64,000 nt of DNA from an uncultured Formosa sp. (GCF_947500765.1 NZ_CANMTH010000012.1:48659-112658), one strand, 5' to 3'; shown: positions 31,938 to 42,725, counted from the stretch's first letter. Notes: a model not told the origin generated them from the letters alone. Translations and numbers: made by a program.

Positions 31938-32105
31938 TTTGGGCGTTTCTTGTTTATTGACAAGACCAGGCTTTTCGCTGTATCTTTTTTACTTTATTTA
32001 AAAATGTTCTTGGTCTTGTTAGTAAACTTTATTTTAGTCTAATACATGTAGGAGAACACCGTAGATGTAAAAAAGGATGCCGCTGCAATCCTTAACGCAG
32101 GGTGA
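31938..32105 (-). repeat. structured flavobacterial intergenic element upstream of serS
   Basis: contains GGATGCCGCTGCAATCC hairpin (minus strand GGATTGCAGCGGCATCC+T6), a 9-bp core inverted repeat ACAAGACCA (31960-31968)/TGGTCTTGT (32011-32019), and AGGCTTTTCGCTGTATCTTTTTT also seen in altered form at 24.65 kb. Confidence 0.6.
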
Positions 32106-32162
32106 AACTTAATTAACAACAAAAGTAATAAGATTTTAGGTTGAAAGAAATAAAATATAAAC

Positions 32163-33476
32163 CTATTTTGAAGGTAAAATCCAATCGCTATGCTTCCAAG
32201 CAGACCATTCTATATTGGCTAAGTCTACATCTTGTTTAATTAACTCTTTTGCGGGTTTGCCGTTTACGCTAACACGCGCTTTAACATATACCGATATAGA
32301 ATCGCCTTTTGCTGCATAAACCGCTTTTAAATGTTGCGAAAATTGCCATATTACATCAGGTTTACTAGATGCTAAACCTCTTTGTTTAGGCGATAAATAG
32401 TCTTTTAATCTTATTTTTTCTGTAGTATTTTGGGTGTGATTTTTTATAGTATAACTCGCATGTCCTCTTTTACTACGAAGCATCATACGCCAAGATAATC
32501 TATGGCCTTCCTCTGTCCAAAGTACATTGTCTTTTATAAAATGATGTCTAATTGGTAAAATTAATTGGATCACAAAATACACAGACATTATACCAACTAT
32601 TGCATTTTTATGTTTAGGTATTATAATTTCGCCAGCATCGTAAAACGGTTTTTTGTTTTTGAAAAAGATGTTATAAATACGTTTAGGTTCAAAAAAGAAT
32701 AAAGTAAAGGCCAACGATAAATACGGAAAAATACCAACTTGAAAAATAATAGAATTAAATAAATGGAAGAATATTGAGGCTATAAAAGCCATCTTTCGTG
32801 TGCGTTTTATAAGTAACAATGGGATAATTAAACCATCGAATAAAATACCACCGTAAGCTAAAAAATAATGCAGCCATTTTTGTTGTAAAATCTCGCCAAC
32901 CACCATATAACTTGCTTTAGCAGACATTAAGTTTGCAATAACTGTTGTGTTTAGCCAATCGGGGTATATTTTATTTATAGCTCCGTAGGTGTATACAATA
33001 AACATTTGTAAAATAAAGAGTATACTACACCATTGGGGCATAGAATTTCGCTCTATTTCTGGATGCGAATCTGCATCCATAGAAAAGTATTTATTTGCTG
33101 GTTGTAATGCCATTAATCCGCTTAAAAGCATCAATAAATAATAATGGTTGTTGTAAGATGCCTTTTGCATAAAATAAGAGCCTGCCCATAGCACCGTAAA
33201 TAAAATGGTACTCCAGCGGTATTTGTAACCTACCATAATGCATAAGGCTAATAATCCCATAACAGCATAATAGTAATACATACCATTTCCAGGTAGTGGT
33301 TGTAGCCATTCTAAACCAATAAAGGAGAATGTAAAATCTGGATCGACTAAAGAACGTTTAATCCAGCCCGTAAAAATAGCACCTACAGTTTCTAAGAAAC
33401 ATAAAAAACCAAAAATAATTCTGAAAACAATTAAAGATGAATTGTCTACCTGCCTAAAAAGAAATTTATTTATCAT
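32163..33476 (-). CDS. HTTM domain (vitamin K-dependent gamma-carboxylase-like) membrane protein
   Basis: VFRIIFGFLCFLETVGAIFTGWI..., multiple TM helices, WSILFILQMFIVYTYGAINKIYPDWL-like HTTM region. Confidence 0.75.
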   Translation of the reverse strand: MINKFLFRQVDNSSLIVFRIIFGFLCFLETVGAIFTGWIKRSLVDPDFTFSFIGLEWLQPLPGNGMYYYYAVMGLLALCIMVGYKYRWSTILFTVLWAGSYFMQKASYNNHYYLLMLLSGLMALQPANKYFSMDADSHPEIERNSMPQWCSILFILQMFIVYTYGAINKIYPDWLNTTVIANLMSAKASYMVVGEILQQKWLHYFLAYGGILFDGLIIPLLLIKRTRKMAFIASIFFHLFNSIIFQVGIFPYLSLAFTLFFFEPKRIYNIFFKNKKPFYDAGEIIIPKHKNAIVGIMSVYFVIQLILPIRHHFIKDNVLWTEEGHRLSWRMMLRSKRGHASYTIKNHTQNTTEKIRLKDYLSPKQRGLASSKPDVIWQFSQHLKAVYAAKGDSISVYVKARVSVNGKPAKELIKQDVDLANIEWSAWKHSDWILPSK

Positions 33477-34407
33477 TTAGCTTAGCTATAAAATGTAAAG
33501 ATTTTTCTTCGTCTTGTTGTAATTGCGTTTTTAAAGCAGCTATAGAATCAAATTTTTGTTCATCTCTTAGACGGTGCAACATGTCAATTTTTAAAGATTT
33601 CCCGTACAAATTGGCATCAAAATTAAAGAAATGAATTTCTATATGTTGTAAAGAACTGTCTGAAACGGTTGGATTATTGCCAATATTCATCATTCCAAAA
33701 ACAGTCTTATTTTCAATTTCAGATTTTACAACATACACACCATATTTCGGGATGAGTTTGTAAGTTTCTTCTATTTTTAAATTTGCAGTAGGGTATTGTA
33801 ATTGTTTCCCTATTTGTTTCCCTGTAATTACAGTTCCGCTTAAGCAAAACGGATACCCTAAATAGGTGTTTGCTTTTTCAATATCTCCAGCATCAAGAGC
33901 TTTTCTTATTTTAGTGGAACTAACAGAAACTTGATTAACATCTTCAGCCGAAATTTCTTCAACTTCAAAATTATATAATTCACCAAATCTACGTAAATCG
34001 TCAATGTTAGCTGAACGATTTCTGCCAAAATGATGGTCGTAACCAATAATTACGCGTTTTGCTTTTAATTGATCTAATAGAATTTTTTTCACAAAATCTT
34101 CGGCCGTTAGTCTCGAGAACTCTTTAGTAAACTTTTGAACACATAAATAGTCCAATCCAGATTGTTCTAAAATATTACTGCGTTCTTCAATAGTGTTTAT
34201 TAATTTGATATTGGCATCGTTTTGAAGTACCATTCTTGGATGTGGAAAAAAGGTAAGTACAACCGATTTAAGATGTGTTTCTTTGGCGGTATTAACCAAT
34301 CGTTTTAATATTTTTTGATGACCTAAATGTACACCGTCAAAGGTGCCTATGGTTACAACTGTTGAAATCTTGGAGTCTAGATTGTTAAAATTTCTGACTT
34401 TTTCCAT
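33466..34407 (-). CDS. ribF: bifunctional riboflavin kinase/FAD synthetase
   Basis: TIGTFDGVHLGHQKIL; VIIGYDHHFGRNR; C-terminal flavokinase domain GKQLQYPTANL. Confidence 0.96.
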   Translation of the reverse strand: MEKVRNFNNLDSKISTVVTIGTFDGVHLGHQKILKRLVNTAKETHLKSVVLTFFPHPRMVLQNDANIKLINTIEERSNILEQSGLDYLCVQKFTKEFSRLTAEDFVKKILLDQLKAKRVIIGYDHHFGRNRSANIDDLRRFGELYNFEVEEISAEDVNQVSVSSTKIRKALDAGDIEKANTYLGYPFCLSGTVITGKQIGKQLQYPTANLKIEETYKLIPKYGVYVVKSEIENKTVFGMMNIGNNPTVSDSSLQHIEIHFFNFDANLYGKSLKIDMLHRLRDEQKFDSIAALKTQLQQDEEKSLHFIAKLNDK

Positions 34408-34623
34408 TTATTAAAAGAGTAATCGTTAATTAATTGTTAAAAAATCTTATTTTAGCCCATCTTAAAGTAAACGTTTATAAGCTAATACGTAATATTAAAC
34501 AAAACTACGTCATGTTTTTGCAATGACCATGTTTTTTGTAATATTAAAATGTGGTATATATGCGTTATGGAAAGATTTAAATTTATGAAATACCTTTACA
34601 CCAAAAAGCTTTTTTTGCTTTTG

Positions 34624-37600
34624 TTAGTGTCTCTTCATGCGAGTTTTCTTTTTGCTCAATCAACATCAAATTTTTGGAAAAAAACAACAACGTCACGAGT
34701 TATAAGAGACCCTCTAAGTAGAAAAACACATCCAGATACATATCAGGTTTATGAATTGGATTTAACTTCTTTTCAAGCAGCTTTAACTCAAGCCCCTTTA
34801 AGCGACAATTATAGGAATACTTCTGGACAGGTTATGGAATTTCCAATGTCTGACGGTACATTTCAAAAATTTGAAGTCACCGAATCTTCGATTATGGAAC
34901 CTAAACTGGCAGAGAAATTTCCAGAAATAAAAACGTATAAGGCCATTGGGGTAGATGATGAAACGGCAACCATGCGTTTTAGTGTTACGCAAAACGGATT
35001 GCATGCTTTTTCTCTTTCGGGGAAACGAAGTTCCGAATTTATAGACCCCCAAACAGTGACAGGAGATACCTACATGGTTTATAATAGATCTTCTTTAGGT
35101 ATAGATACTCAGGATTTTGAATGTTTAACCGAAGATGATATTAACTTAGAGTCTTTAAAAGCAGAAGAAGGTTCTGAAATTTCTAATACAAACGATAGTA
35201 CATTAAGAACGTTTCGCTTGGCACTGTCTTGTAATGCTAAATATGGTGCTTTATTTGCTGGTGAAGGTACAGACCAGGAGAAGAAGGCTAATATTTTAGC
35301 ACAAATGGTTGTTACTATTAATCGTGTAAATGAAATTTATGAACGCGATTTGGCAATTACATTAGTTTTTATTGATAGAAACGATGAGTTGATTTATTAC
35401 GATACAGATAACGATCCTTGGGGAATAGAATTTAGTACGAAAACACAGCAAGTTATTTCTTCAACTTTAGGAGATGAATCTTTATACGATATCGGACATA
35501 ATTTTAATACATCTAATGGAGGAAACTCAGGATGTATAGGTTGTGTGTGTGTAGATGCTGAAGCACCATATACTGGTGAGACATCTAAAGGACGAGGCTA
35601 TACAGGCTCAGAAGATCCTACGGGAGATGCATTTGATATTGATTATGTTGCTCATGAAATGGGGCATCAATTCGGCGCATGGCACACGATGAATACGTGT
35701 TCCAGATCAGGAAATGGAATCTCAGAAGTCGAGCCTGCTTCAGGAAGTTCTATTATGGGGTATTCTGGAATTTGTGGGGTTAATAATGTTCAAGATAATT
35801 CTGATGCGCATTTTAATTTTGTTAATATTCGTGATATTTCTAAAAATATCCAGCCAGGAGGTGTTAGTACTTGTGCTCAAGAAACTGATTTAGAAAATAC
35901 ACCACCTGTAGCTAACGCAGGTCAAGACTATACAATTCCTGTGTCTACTCCTTTTGTGCTAAAAGGAGAAGGTAACGATGTTGATGGTATTTCGACATTA
36001 ACATATAATTGGTCACAAAACGATCCAGAACGTGCTCCTGACGAAGGTGCTCCTCAATCTACTTGGACAGTTGGGCCTTTATACCGTTCTATACTACCAA
36101 CACATTCTCCAAATAGATATATGCCTAGTTTGAGCGATGTTGTAAATGGAGATATTACTCCTAAATGGGAGGTTACTCCATCGGTAGCAAGAACTATGAA
36201 TTTTGCATTAACCATTAGGGATAATGGAAGCGGATTTCCGTTAGGGATAGGCCAAGTAGATACCGATTTAATGACAGTAACAGTTGTAGATGGTACACCC
36301 TTTAAAGTGCTAAGTCCAAATGTATCAGAATCTTGGTATGTTGGGGTCTCTAGAAAGATTACATGGGAGGTCGGAGAGACAAATGTAGCTCCTATTAGTA
36401 GTAGTAAGGTGAATATTAAGCTGTCTTTAGATGGTGGATTAACTTATCCCGTTACTTTGGCTTCAAAAGTAGATAATGATGGTTCTGAAACGATATTTGT
36501 TCCTGATTATGAAAGTGAAACGTGTAGAATACTTATAGAAGCTGCAGATAATATTTTTTATGATATTTCTGATGCCAATTTTAGTATAAAAAATTCGGAA
36601 CCTATTTTTGTTTTAGAACAAGAAGATGAAGTGTATGCTATTTGTAATAATGATGCAAGTTTAGAAATACCGTTTAGATATACTACGGTTTCAGATTTTA
36701 ATGAATTAACAACGTTTAGCGCTTCAAATTTACCTGACGGAGTCACGGCTACATTCAACCCAACTTCAGCACAAAAAGATATAGATGTTATTTTAACATT
36801 GCAGAATTTTGACCAAGCAAGTATAACGTCGCATGATATAAATATTATAGGAACTTCGAATGCTTTAACAGAAACGGTTATAGCAACTGTAGAAATCGAA
36901 TCGGCACAAATTGAAAGCCCTAATTTATTAAGTCCAATAAATGGAGCAACAGAAATTTCGGAATTTGATACGTTAACCTGGGCTGCTTCAGATTATGCTT
37001 TGGAGTATGAAGTAGATATATCTTCAACTTCAGATTTTTCTTCCGATGTGAGTACGTATATGGTAGAAGGAACTTCTTATAATGTTACTGGTTTAGAGGC
37101 TTTAGTTACTTATTATTGGCGAGTACGCGCAATAAATACATGTGGAATAAGTACGAACTCCGAAGTGTTTAGTTTTTCAACAAGTTTGTGTACGCGATGT
37201 ACCTCTTACGGGATCGATTATATTGCTTCTCTAGAGACGTCTACTACACGTGTAATCTTTAATTCTATGGATAATGTTTCTGGAAAAACGGGATATAGTG
37301 ATTTTACGTCTATAGAAAACAATGTTAAAAGAGGTGAGGTTTATCCTATTTCTGTATATGTTAATACCTCAGGAAGTTATACAACCAAAACCGTGGTTTG
37401 GATTGATTGGAATAATAATTGTGATTTTACTGATGCAGGCGAAATGTATGAATTGGGTGAAGCTACAAATGTTACAAATGGAATTACAGGAAACTCACCT
37501 TTAGACATAACCGTTCCGTTAGATGCGGTTGTTGGTGGTAAAACAATTATGCGTGTAAGTACTAAATATAGAATTGATCCAGAGTCTTGTGAAACAGAAT

Positions 37601-37914
37601 TTGATGGGGAAGTCGAAGATTATAAATTGACGGTACTTTCTACTTTAGGCGTAGCAGAAGAGACATTCAATGATTTTAAAATTTGGCCAAACCCTAATAC
37701 AGGTACTTTTACGGTGTCGTTAACAGCATCTTCAAATAATGATGTTTATTTTGTGTTGTATGATTTAAGAGGCCGAAAAATATTCGCTAAATCGTATGAA
37801 AGTAGTTATGCTTTTAGTCAGAGAATAAGTTTAAATAATGTTGCTTCAGGATTGTATTTATTAGAAGTTAGTAATGGGGAACAAAAAACGGTAAAGAAAA
37901 TTGTAATAGAGTAA
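34624..37914 (+). CDS. secreted reprolysin-like zinc metalloprotease with T9SS type A sorting domain
   Basis: HEMGHQFGAWH (HExxHxxxxxH); GEVEDY segment; C-terminal 'IWPNPNTGTFTVSL...VASGLYLLEVSNGEQKTVKKIVIE'. The track start at 34549 probably includes extra N-terminal residues; the exact start (an in-frame ATG near the signal peptide MKYLYTKKLFLLLLVSLHASFLFAQ) is approximate. Confidence 0.88.
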   Translation, partial: LVSLHASFLFAQSTSNFWKKTTTSRVIRDPLSRKTHPDTYQVYELDLTSFQAALTQAPLSDNYRNTSGQVMEFPMSDGTFQKFEVTESSIMEPKLAEKFPEIKTYKAIGVDDETATMRFSVTQNGLHAFSLSGKRSSEFIDPQTVTGDTYMVYNRSSLGIDTQDFECLTEDDINLESLKAEEGSEISNTNDSTLRTFRLALSCNAKYGALFAGEGTDQEKKANILAQMVVTINRVNEIYERDLAITLVFIDRNDELIYYDTDNDPWGIEFSTKTQQVISSTLGDESLYDIGHNFNTSNGGNSGCIGCVCVDAEAPYTGETSKGRGYTGSEDPTGDAFDIDYVAHEMGHQFGAWHTMNTCSRSGNGISEVEPASGSSIMGYSGICGVNNVQDNSDAHFNFVNIRDISKNIQPGGVSTCAQETDLENTPPVANAGQDYTIPVSTPFVLKGEGNDVDGISTLTYNWSQNDPERAPDEGAPQSTWTVGPLYRSILPTHSPNRYMPSLSDVVNGDITPKWEVTPSVARTMNFALTIRDNGSGFPLGIGQVDTDLMTVTVVDGTPFKVLSPNVSESWYVGVSRKITWEVGETNVAPISSSKVNIKLSLDGGLTYPVTLASKVDNDGSETIFVPDYESETCRILIEAADNIFYDISDANFSIKNSEPIFVLEQEDEVYAICNNDASLEIPFRYTTVSDFNELTTFSASNLPDGVTATFNPTSAQKDIDVILTLQNFDQASITSHDINIIGTSNALTETVIATVEIESAQIESPNLLSPINGATEISEFDTLTWAASDYALEYEVDISSTSDFSSDVSTYMVEGTSYNVTGLEALVTYYWRVRAINTCGISTNSEVFSFSTSLCTRCTSYGIDYIASLETSTTRVIFNSMDNVSGKTGYSDFTSIENNVKRGEVYPISVYVNTSGSYTTKTVVWIDWNNNCDFTDAGEMYELGEATNVTNGITGNSPLDITVPLDAVVGGKTIMRVSTKYRIDPESCETEFDGEVEDYKLTVLSTLGVAEETFNDFKIWPNPNTGTFTVSLTASSNNDVYFVLYDLRGRKIFAKSYESSYAFSQRISLNNVASGLYLLEVSNGEQKTVKKIVIE

Positions 37915-37937
37915 AATCTATTTTAAAGAATTATAAA

Positions 37938-37977
37938 TAAAAAGGTCGTCTAAATTTATTTTTAGAGGACTTTTTTT
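37938..37977 (+). terminator. terminator
   Basis: AAAAAGGTCGTCTAAATTTATTTTTAGAGGACTTTTTTT. Confidence 0.75.
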
Positions 37978-38040
37978 GTCTTAATACAGATTAAAATATA
38001 GAGGGCTTTTAAGAGGTTTTAGATAGACTAAGGCATAAAA

Positions 38041-38078
38041 AAAAGGGTTTTGAATATTATTCAATCCCCTTTTTTTTT
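38041..38078. terminator. terminator (serves the minus-strand metalloprotease)
   Basis: AAAAGGGTTTTGAATATTATTCAATCCCCTTTTTTTTT imperfect hairpin between convergent genes. Confidence 0.7.
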
Positions 38079-38099
38079 CTGATTAACAGCTAATTTTTT

Positions 38100-40091
38100 C
38101 TATTCTTTAATAAAACGTAGTGATACTGAGTTTGAACCATTGGTAAGTCTTATAAAGTACATGCCACTTTGTAATTGTGAAGCATTAATTTTTAAATCTG
38201 TTGTGGTATTGATTTGTTGTTGTTTAATTAACTGACCTAGCATATTGTAAATTTGGTATTGTGTAGGTAATGCGGTTAAATCACTAAATTTTATATTTAA
38301 AAAATCCTTAGTTGGGTTAGGGTAAAGTTTTATGCTATCTGCAAATACCTTATCACTAAGACTTAATGTTTTTGTAGAAATATGTATTCTATCTTCATTT
38401 GTAAATTCTCCTCCAGTGTAAAGTATTGTGCCGTCTTCTGTAGATAAGGTGAAATAACCATCTCCGTTACTACAGCAAATGCCGTTTCCGCCAGCATCGT
38501 AAATCACAAAAGTATAACACTCGTCGCTACTAACTTCGAATGACTCTGAAACTTCTAGGTTTCCAAAATATTTTCCACCACCTTCTTTAATAACTTCATC
38601 ATTGCTGTTTAAAAACTCCCATGTTGTTTCCGATGCTTCTAAATCTGTTTTAATATTAAAATTAATTATGGTTGTTGAAGTAAAAATGGTGGTTAATTTT
38701 AGGTCTTCAGAAATTTCGTTATTACAAGTTCTAGCGTCTGTTTCTCCATTTGGACTACTAATACTGATGTTGTAAGTTGTATCTGTACTAGAAACAGTTA
38801 TGCTAGGAAGTGTAACGGTTTCTGATGCTCCAGGAGCTATATTTCCAGTCCAATTATAATTTGAAATTTCACCATTTGAAATTTCAGAAGTAATTATTAG
38901 TGAGGTTAAAGAGATTGTACCGTAGTTTGTTAATTTTATAGTTGCTGCAACTTCAGATTCACATACAGGGATGTCTATTTCAACAAAAGAAATGCTTGGA
39001 TCATTATCTACAGAATCAGGAGCTTCATCTTTATTAGAAGTCACAAGTTCCTTACGTCTTGGTGAATTTTCAAGAACCGCTAATACTCTTTCTTTTTGGC
39101 CTTGAGTAAAAATATTCATACATACATCATTGGTGTAATCCATATAGTTTTCTACCATATCGTACACAACTTCTGTTTCGTCTTTAGTAGTACATGTATC
39201 GATTATAGGGCAACCACTATTAGAATCTCCTGCTAAAGGAGTATCTGTAACATAATCGTCTACAGTACAATCACCATCACCCCAAATGTGTCTTAATCCA
39301 AAAAAATGACCAACTTCGTGAGTCATTGTTCTTCCTCTGTTATATGTCTTAATCAGGGTAAAAGAACCATCGTCGTAATCAATACTTCCAAAAGAATTAT
39401 AACTACAAACAACACCATCGGTAGTCGCATTTCCTTCATCTTCGTCTAATCCTTTTAATTGAGAACTAGAAGGGAATTGGGCATATCCTAATAAATCTGT
39501 TCTAGTAAATGATACAGACCACATGTTCATGTATTGTGTAGGATCCCATATGGTGGCAGGTTTTACAATATCCTCTATATCGTCTGTACTCCAATTTTCT
39601 TGTCCCATATCCACACGATTAATACCGTTTGTAGGGCAGCCATCTGGTGTTTGTTGTGCTAAAACAAATTCTATTTCTAAATCTGCACCTACTGGATTAT
39701 CGTTATAACCAAGTGTGCCTGCCATGCGTCTAAAATCTTCAGTTAATACTGTTAATTGAGATTGTACTTGAGTGTCTGTAATGTTTTCTTCTACACCATA
39801 ATTGTCTCCGTTATGAATAACATGAACAACAACGGGTATGGTAATAATGGTGTTTTCTGTAGCGTTTATAGTTCTTTGTGTTTTAATTTTTTTAATTTCT
39901 GGAGTTATCCAGTTTTCGAACTGATTTTTGCTTAGGCGGTAAGGGTTGTTGTTACTTAATCGGTTTTCATTAGCAATAAATCCACAACGTTCACCATTTT
40001 CAGGAGTAAGAACTTTATCCGAACTTTGTGCTTGTACATTATAGGGAGATATAGTGCATAGCATAAATAATGTAAAAATAAAAGTTTTCAT
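38100..40091 (-). CDS. secreted pappalysin-like zinc metalloprotease with T9SS sorting domain
   Basis: MTHEVGHFFGLRHIWGDGDC; C-terminal 'KLYPNPTKDFLNIKF...LQSGMYFIRLTNGSNSVSLRFIKE'. Confidence 0.92.
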   Translation of the reverse strand: MKTFIFTLFMLCTISPYNVQAQSSDKVLTPENGERCGFIANENRLSNNNPYRLSKNQFENWITPEIKKIKTQRTINATENTIITIPVVVHVIHNGDNYGVEENITDTQVQSQLTVLTEDFRRMAGTLGYNDNPVGADLEIEFVLAQQTPDGCPTNGINRVDMGQENWSTDDIEDIVKPATIWDPTQYMNMWSVSFTRTDLLGYAQFPSSSQLKGLDEDEGNATTDGVVCSYNSFGSIDYDDGSFTLIKTYNRGRTMTHEVGHFFGLRHIWGDGDCTVDDYVTDTPLAGDSNSGCPIIDTCTTKDETEVVYDMVENYMDYTNDVCMNIFTQGQKERVLAVLENSPRRKELVTSNKDEAPDSVDNDPSISFVEIDIPVCESEVAATIKLTNYGTISLTSLIITSEISNGEISNYNWTGNIAPGASETVTLPSITVSSTDTTYNISISSPNGETDARTCNNEISEDLKLTTIFTSTTIINFNIKTDLEASETTWEFLNSNDEVIKEGGGKYFGNLEVSESFEVSSDECYTFVIYDAGGNGICCSNGDGYFTLSTEDGTILYTGGEFTNEDRIHISTKTLSLSDKVFADSIKLYPNPTKDFLNIKFSDLTALPTQYQIYNMLGQLIKQQQINTTTDLKINASQLQSGMYFIRLTNGSNSVSLRFIKE

Positions 40092-40180
40092 ATCTCAGGT
40101 GCTTGATAATGGTGGTTGTAAATGTAATTAAATTTATTACTAATATTTATTTTCGTTTTTTCACTAGTTATTGGTTCGTT

Positions 40181-40810
40181 TTATTTGCCATTAAAAGTAT
40201 TCATGGTATTGTTAACGCCAGAAGTGCCAAAAGATTTTATAAGCTCTACAGATTTATCCAAGCGTTCAGGGAGTTTGTCGTTCTCTTCAATAGTCCATTC
40301 TCCTAATACATAATCTATTTGTCTGCCTTTACTAAAAGCGTCACTTATTCCAAATCTAAAACGGTTATATTTTGTGGTTTGTAGTTTTGCTTGGATGTCT
40401 TTTAATCCGTTATGGCCACCGTCGCTACCTTTTCCTTTTAGGCGAATGCTTCCGAATTCTAAATTTAAATCGTCGGTAATTATTAATACGTTCTCTAACG
40501 GAATATTTTCTTTTGTCATCCAGTAAAGTACAGCTTTACCGCTTAAATTCATAAACGTGCTTGGTTTTAGTAGGATAAAGGTTCTTCCTTTAAATTTGTA
40601 AGTTGTTAAATCTCCTAACTTTTGAGTGTCAAAAGAGAGCGCTTCTTTTTGTGCTAAGTGGTCTAGTATTTTAAAACCTATATTGTGGCGGGTGTTTTTG
40701 TATTCATCACCAATATTTCCAAGTCCAACAATTAAAAATTTTTTCATAGCGTCTTGAGGATTTATGTCCGCTTGTGTAGGTTTAAAAAGGGTTTTAAATA
40801 AGCGGTACAT
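40181..40810 (-). CDS. pth: peptidyl-tRNA hydrolase
   Basis: [63 protein letters not shown]. Confidence 0.96.
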   Translation of the reverse strand: MYRLFKTLFKPTQADINPQDAMKKFLIVGLGNIGDEYKNTRHNIGFKILDHLAQKEALSFDTQKLGDLTTYKFKGRTFILLKPSTFMNLSGKAVLYWMTKENIPLENVLIITDDLNLEFGSIRLKGKGSDGGHNGLKDIQAKLQTTKYNRFRFGISDAFSKGRQIDYVLGEWTIEENDKLPERLDKSVELIKSFGTSGVNNTMNTFNGK

Positions 40811-40844
40811 AGTATGTTTTTGATTTTATTTTCGCTAAAATAAA

Positions 40845-40877
40845 AAAAGCATCCTGAAAATAGGATGCTTTTTAAAA
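40845..40877. terminator. terminator hairpin between rplY and pth
   Basis: AAAAAAAGCATCCTGAAAATAGGATGCTTTTTAAA. Confidence 0.75.
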
Positions 40878-40895
40878 ATTTAGACTGTCTAAAGA

Positions 40896-41513
40896 CTAAG
40901 CTTCAGTAGTAGCTTCTGGAGCTGCTGCTGTTCCTTCTTCTTCATCATCATCTACTTCAGCAACTGCTGTTCTAGAAGTTTTAATAGAACATACAACAGT
41001 GTTGTCTGTATGTAAAAAAGTGTATTTTTCGTTTGCTATTTCGCTAACATATATTTTATCACCAATTTTTAAAGGAGTAATATCTACTTCAATAAAATCA
41101 GGAAGGTTTTCTGGTAAAGCTTTAACACGTAATTTACGGTTGTTTCTACGTAAAATACCACCATTTTTAACACCTCTAGAGTTTCCTACAAAATGTACAG
41201 GAATATCTAGTGCAATTTCTTTATGGTCGAATAACTGATAGAAATCTACGTGTAAAATTCCGTCTGTTACTGGGTGAAATTGAATGTCTTGTAATACGGC
41301 TTTAAATGTTTCGCCACCTTCTAAATTAATCACAACAGTATGCGCACTAGGTGTGTATATTAATTTAGAGAATGATAATTCTGCTGCTGAGAAATGAACT
41401 GGCTTATCTCCTCCGTATAATACGCAAGGAACCTGACCAGCATTACGTAAGGCTTTTGTTGCTTTCTTGCCTACGCTTTCTCTTTGAGATCCGTCGATTG
41501 TAATTGATTTCAT
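40896..41513 (-). CDS. rplY: 50S ribosomal protein L25/general stress protein Ctc
   Basis: [36 protein letters not shown]25 TL5 C-terminal domain; acidic tail. Confidence 0.95.
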   Translation of the reverse strand: MKSITIDGSQRESVGKKATKALRNAGQVPCVLYGGDKPVHFSAAELSFSKLIYTPSAHTVVINLEGGETFKAVLQDIQFHPVTDGILHVDFYQLFDHKEIALDIPVHFVGNSRGVKNGGILRRNNRKLRVKALPENLPDFIEVDITPLKIGDKIYVSEIANEKYTFLHTDNTVVCSIKTSRTAVAEVDDDEEEGTAAAPEATTEA

Positions 41514-41542
41514 TTTTATTTATATTAAGTATTAAATTATAT

Positions 41543-42478
41543 TTACATTACAAATTTAGAACTGATAGATTTATTGTAATGTACATTTTGCATCACTGCA
41601 GAAAATAAATCTGCACAAGTAAGAACTCTAATTTTATCACTTTTTTTAGTTAAAGGAATAGAGTCTGTTACTATTAATTCTTCTAATTTTGAGTTTTCTA
41701 GTTTTTGGTAGGCGTCTCCAGATAGAATGGGATGTGTACAAATTGCTCTTACGCTTAGTGCGCCACGTTCCATCATTAAATCTGCTGCTTTAGTTAATGT
41801 GCCTGCAGTATCTACCATATCATCAACTAAAACAACATTTTTACCCGTAACATCACCAATTAATTCCATGTAAGAAATAACATTGGCTTTTGCACGTTGC
41901 TTATAACATATAACAACATCGCTTTCTAAAGCTTTAGAGTAGGCATAAGCACGTTTTGAACCTCCCATGTCAGGAGATGCAATGGTTAAGTTGTCTAAGT
42001 TTAGGGATTTTAAATAAGGTAAAAAGATTGTGGAAGCAAAAAGGTGATCGACTGGTTTTTCGAAAAATCCTTGAATTTGATCAGCATGTAAGTCCATCGT
42101 GATAATACGAGTTGCACCAGCAGTTTCTAGCATTTTAGCAACTAATTTAGCTGCAATTGGTACTCTAGGTTTATCTTTTCGATCTTGTCTTGCCCAACCA
42201 AAATAAGGTAAAACCGCGGTAATGTGTCTTGCAGATGCACGCTTAGCAGCATCAATCATTAACAACATTTCCATTAAATTTTGTGGTCCAGGATGTGTAG
42301 AACCAATAATAAAAATACGAGTACCTCTAATAGACTCTTCGTAAGAAGGCTGGAATTCACCATCACTATACGTAGAGGTAATGACATTTCCTAAGTGAGT
42401 TCCGTAGGAAGCAGCGATTTTCTCTGCTAATTCCCTACTTTGATTACAGGTAAATATTTTAGCTTCAGTTAAAGGCAT
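41543..42478 (-). CDS. prs: ribose-phosphate pyrophosphokinase
   Basis: YGTHLGNVITSTYSDGEFQPSYEESIRG; NVVLVDDMVDTAGTLTKAADLM. Confidence 0.97.
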   Translation of the reverse strand: MPLTEAKIFTCNQSRELAEKIAASYGTHLGNVITSTYSDGEFQPSYEESIRGTRIFIIGSTHPGPQNLMEMLLMIDAAKRASARHITAVLPYFGWARQDRKDKPRVPIAAKLVAKMLETAGATRIITMDLHADQIQGFFEKPVDHLFASTIFLPYLKSLNLDNLTIASPDMGGSKRAYAYSKALESDVVICYKQRAKANVISYMELIGDVTGKNVVLVDDMVDTAGTLTKAADLMMERGALSVRAICTHPILSGDAYQKLENSKLEELIVTDSIPLTKKSDKIRVLTCADLFSAVMQNVHYNKSISSKFVM

Positions 42479-42643
42479 TTGTAACGTGTTGTTTATTAGT
42501 GTTAAACACTTCTGGGTGTTCTAATTTGGGTGCAAATTTAGGCTTTTATTTCAACTAGAAAAGAATTATATGCTGTATTTTTAGGAAGTTTCCATAAAAA
42601 TGGATTATTTTTGCATCCTGCTAGAATGAAAATTCAATAAAAA

Positions 42644-42725
42644 GCTCAAGTGGCGGAATTGGTAGACGCGTTGGATTCAAAATCCAATTTCCTCGGAAGT
42701 GTGGGTTCGATTCCCACCTTGAGTA
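42644..42725 (+). tRNA. tRNA-Leu (anticodon CAA)
   Basis: GCTCAAGTGGCGGAATTGGTAGACGCG...TTGGA TTCAAAA TCCAA...GTGGGTTCGATTCCCAC CTTGAGTA; long variable arm; acceptor stem pairs (terminal G-U). Confidence 0.95.

Noticed and set aside
33091-33309. Second-frame ORF within the HTTM gene
   Set aside because: Same strand, different frame, fully within a convincing membrane protein; no independent evidence.
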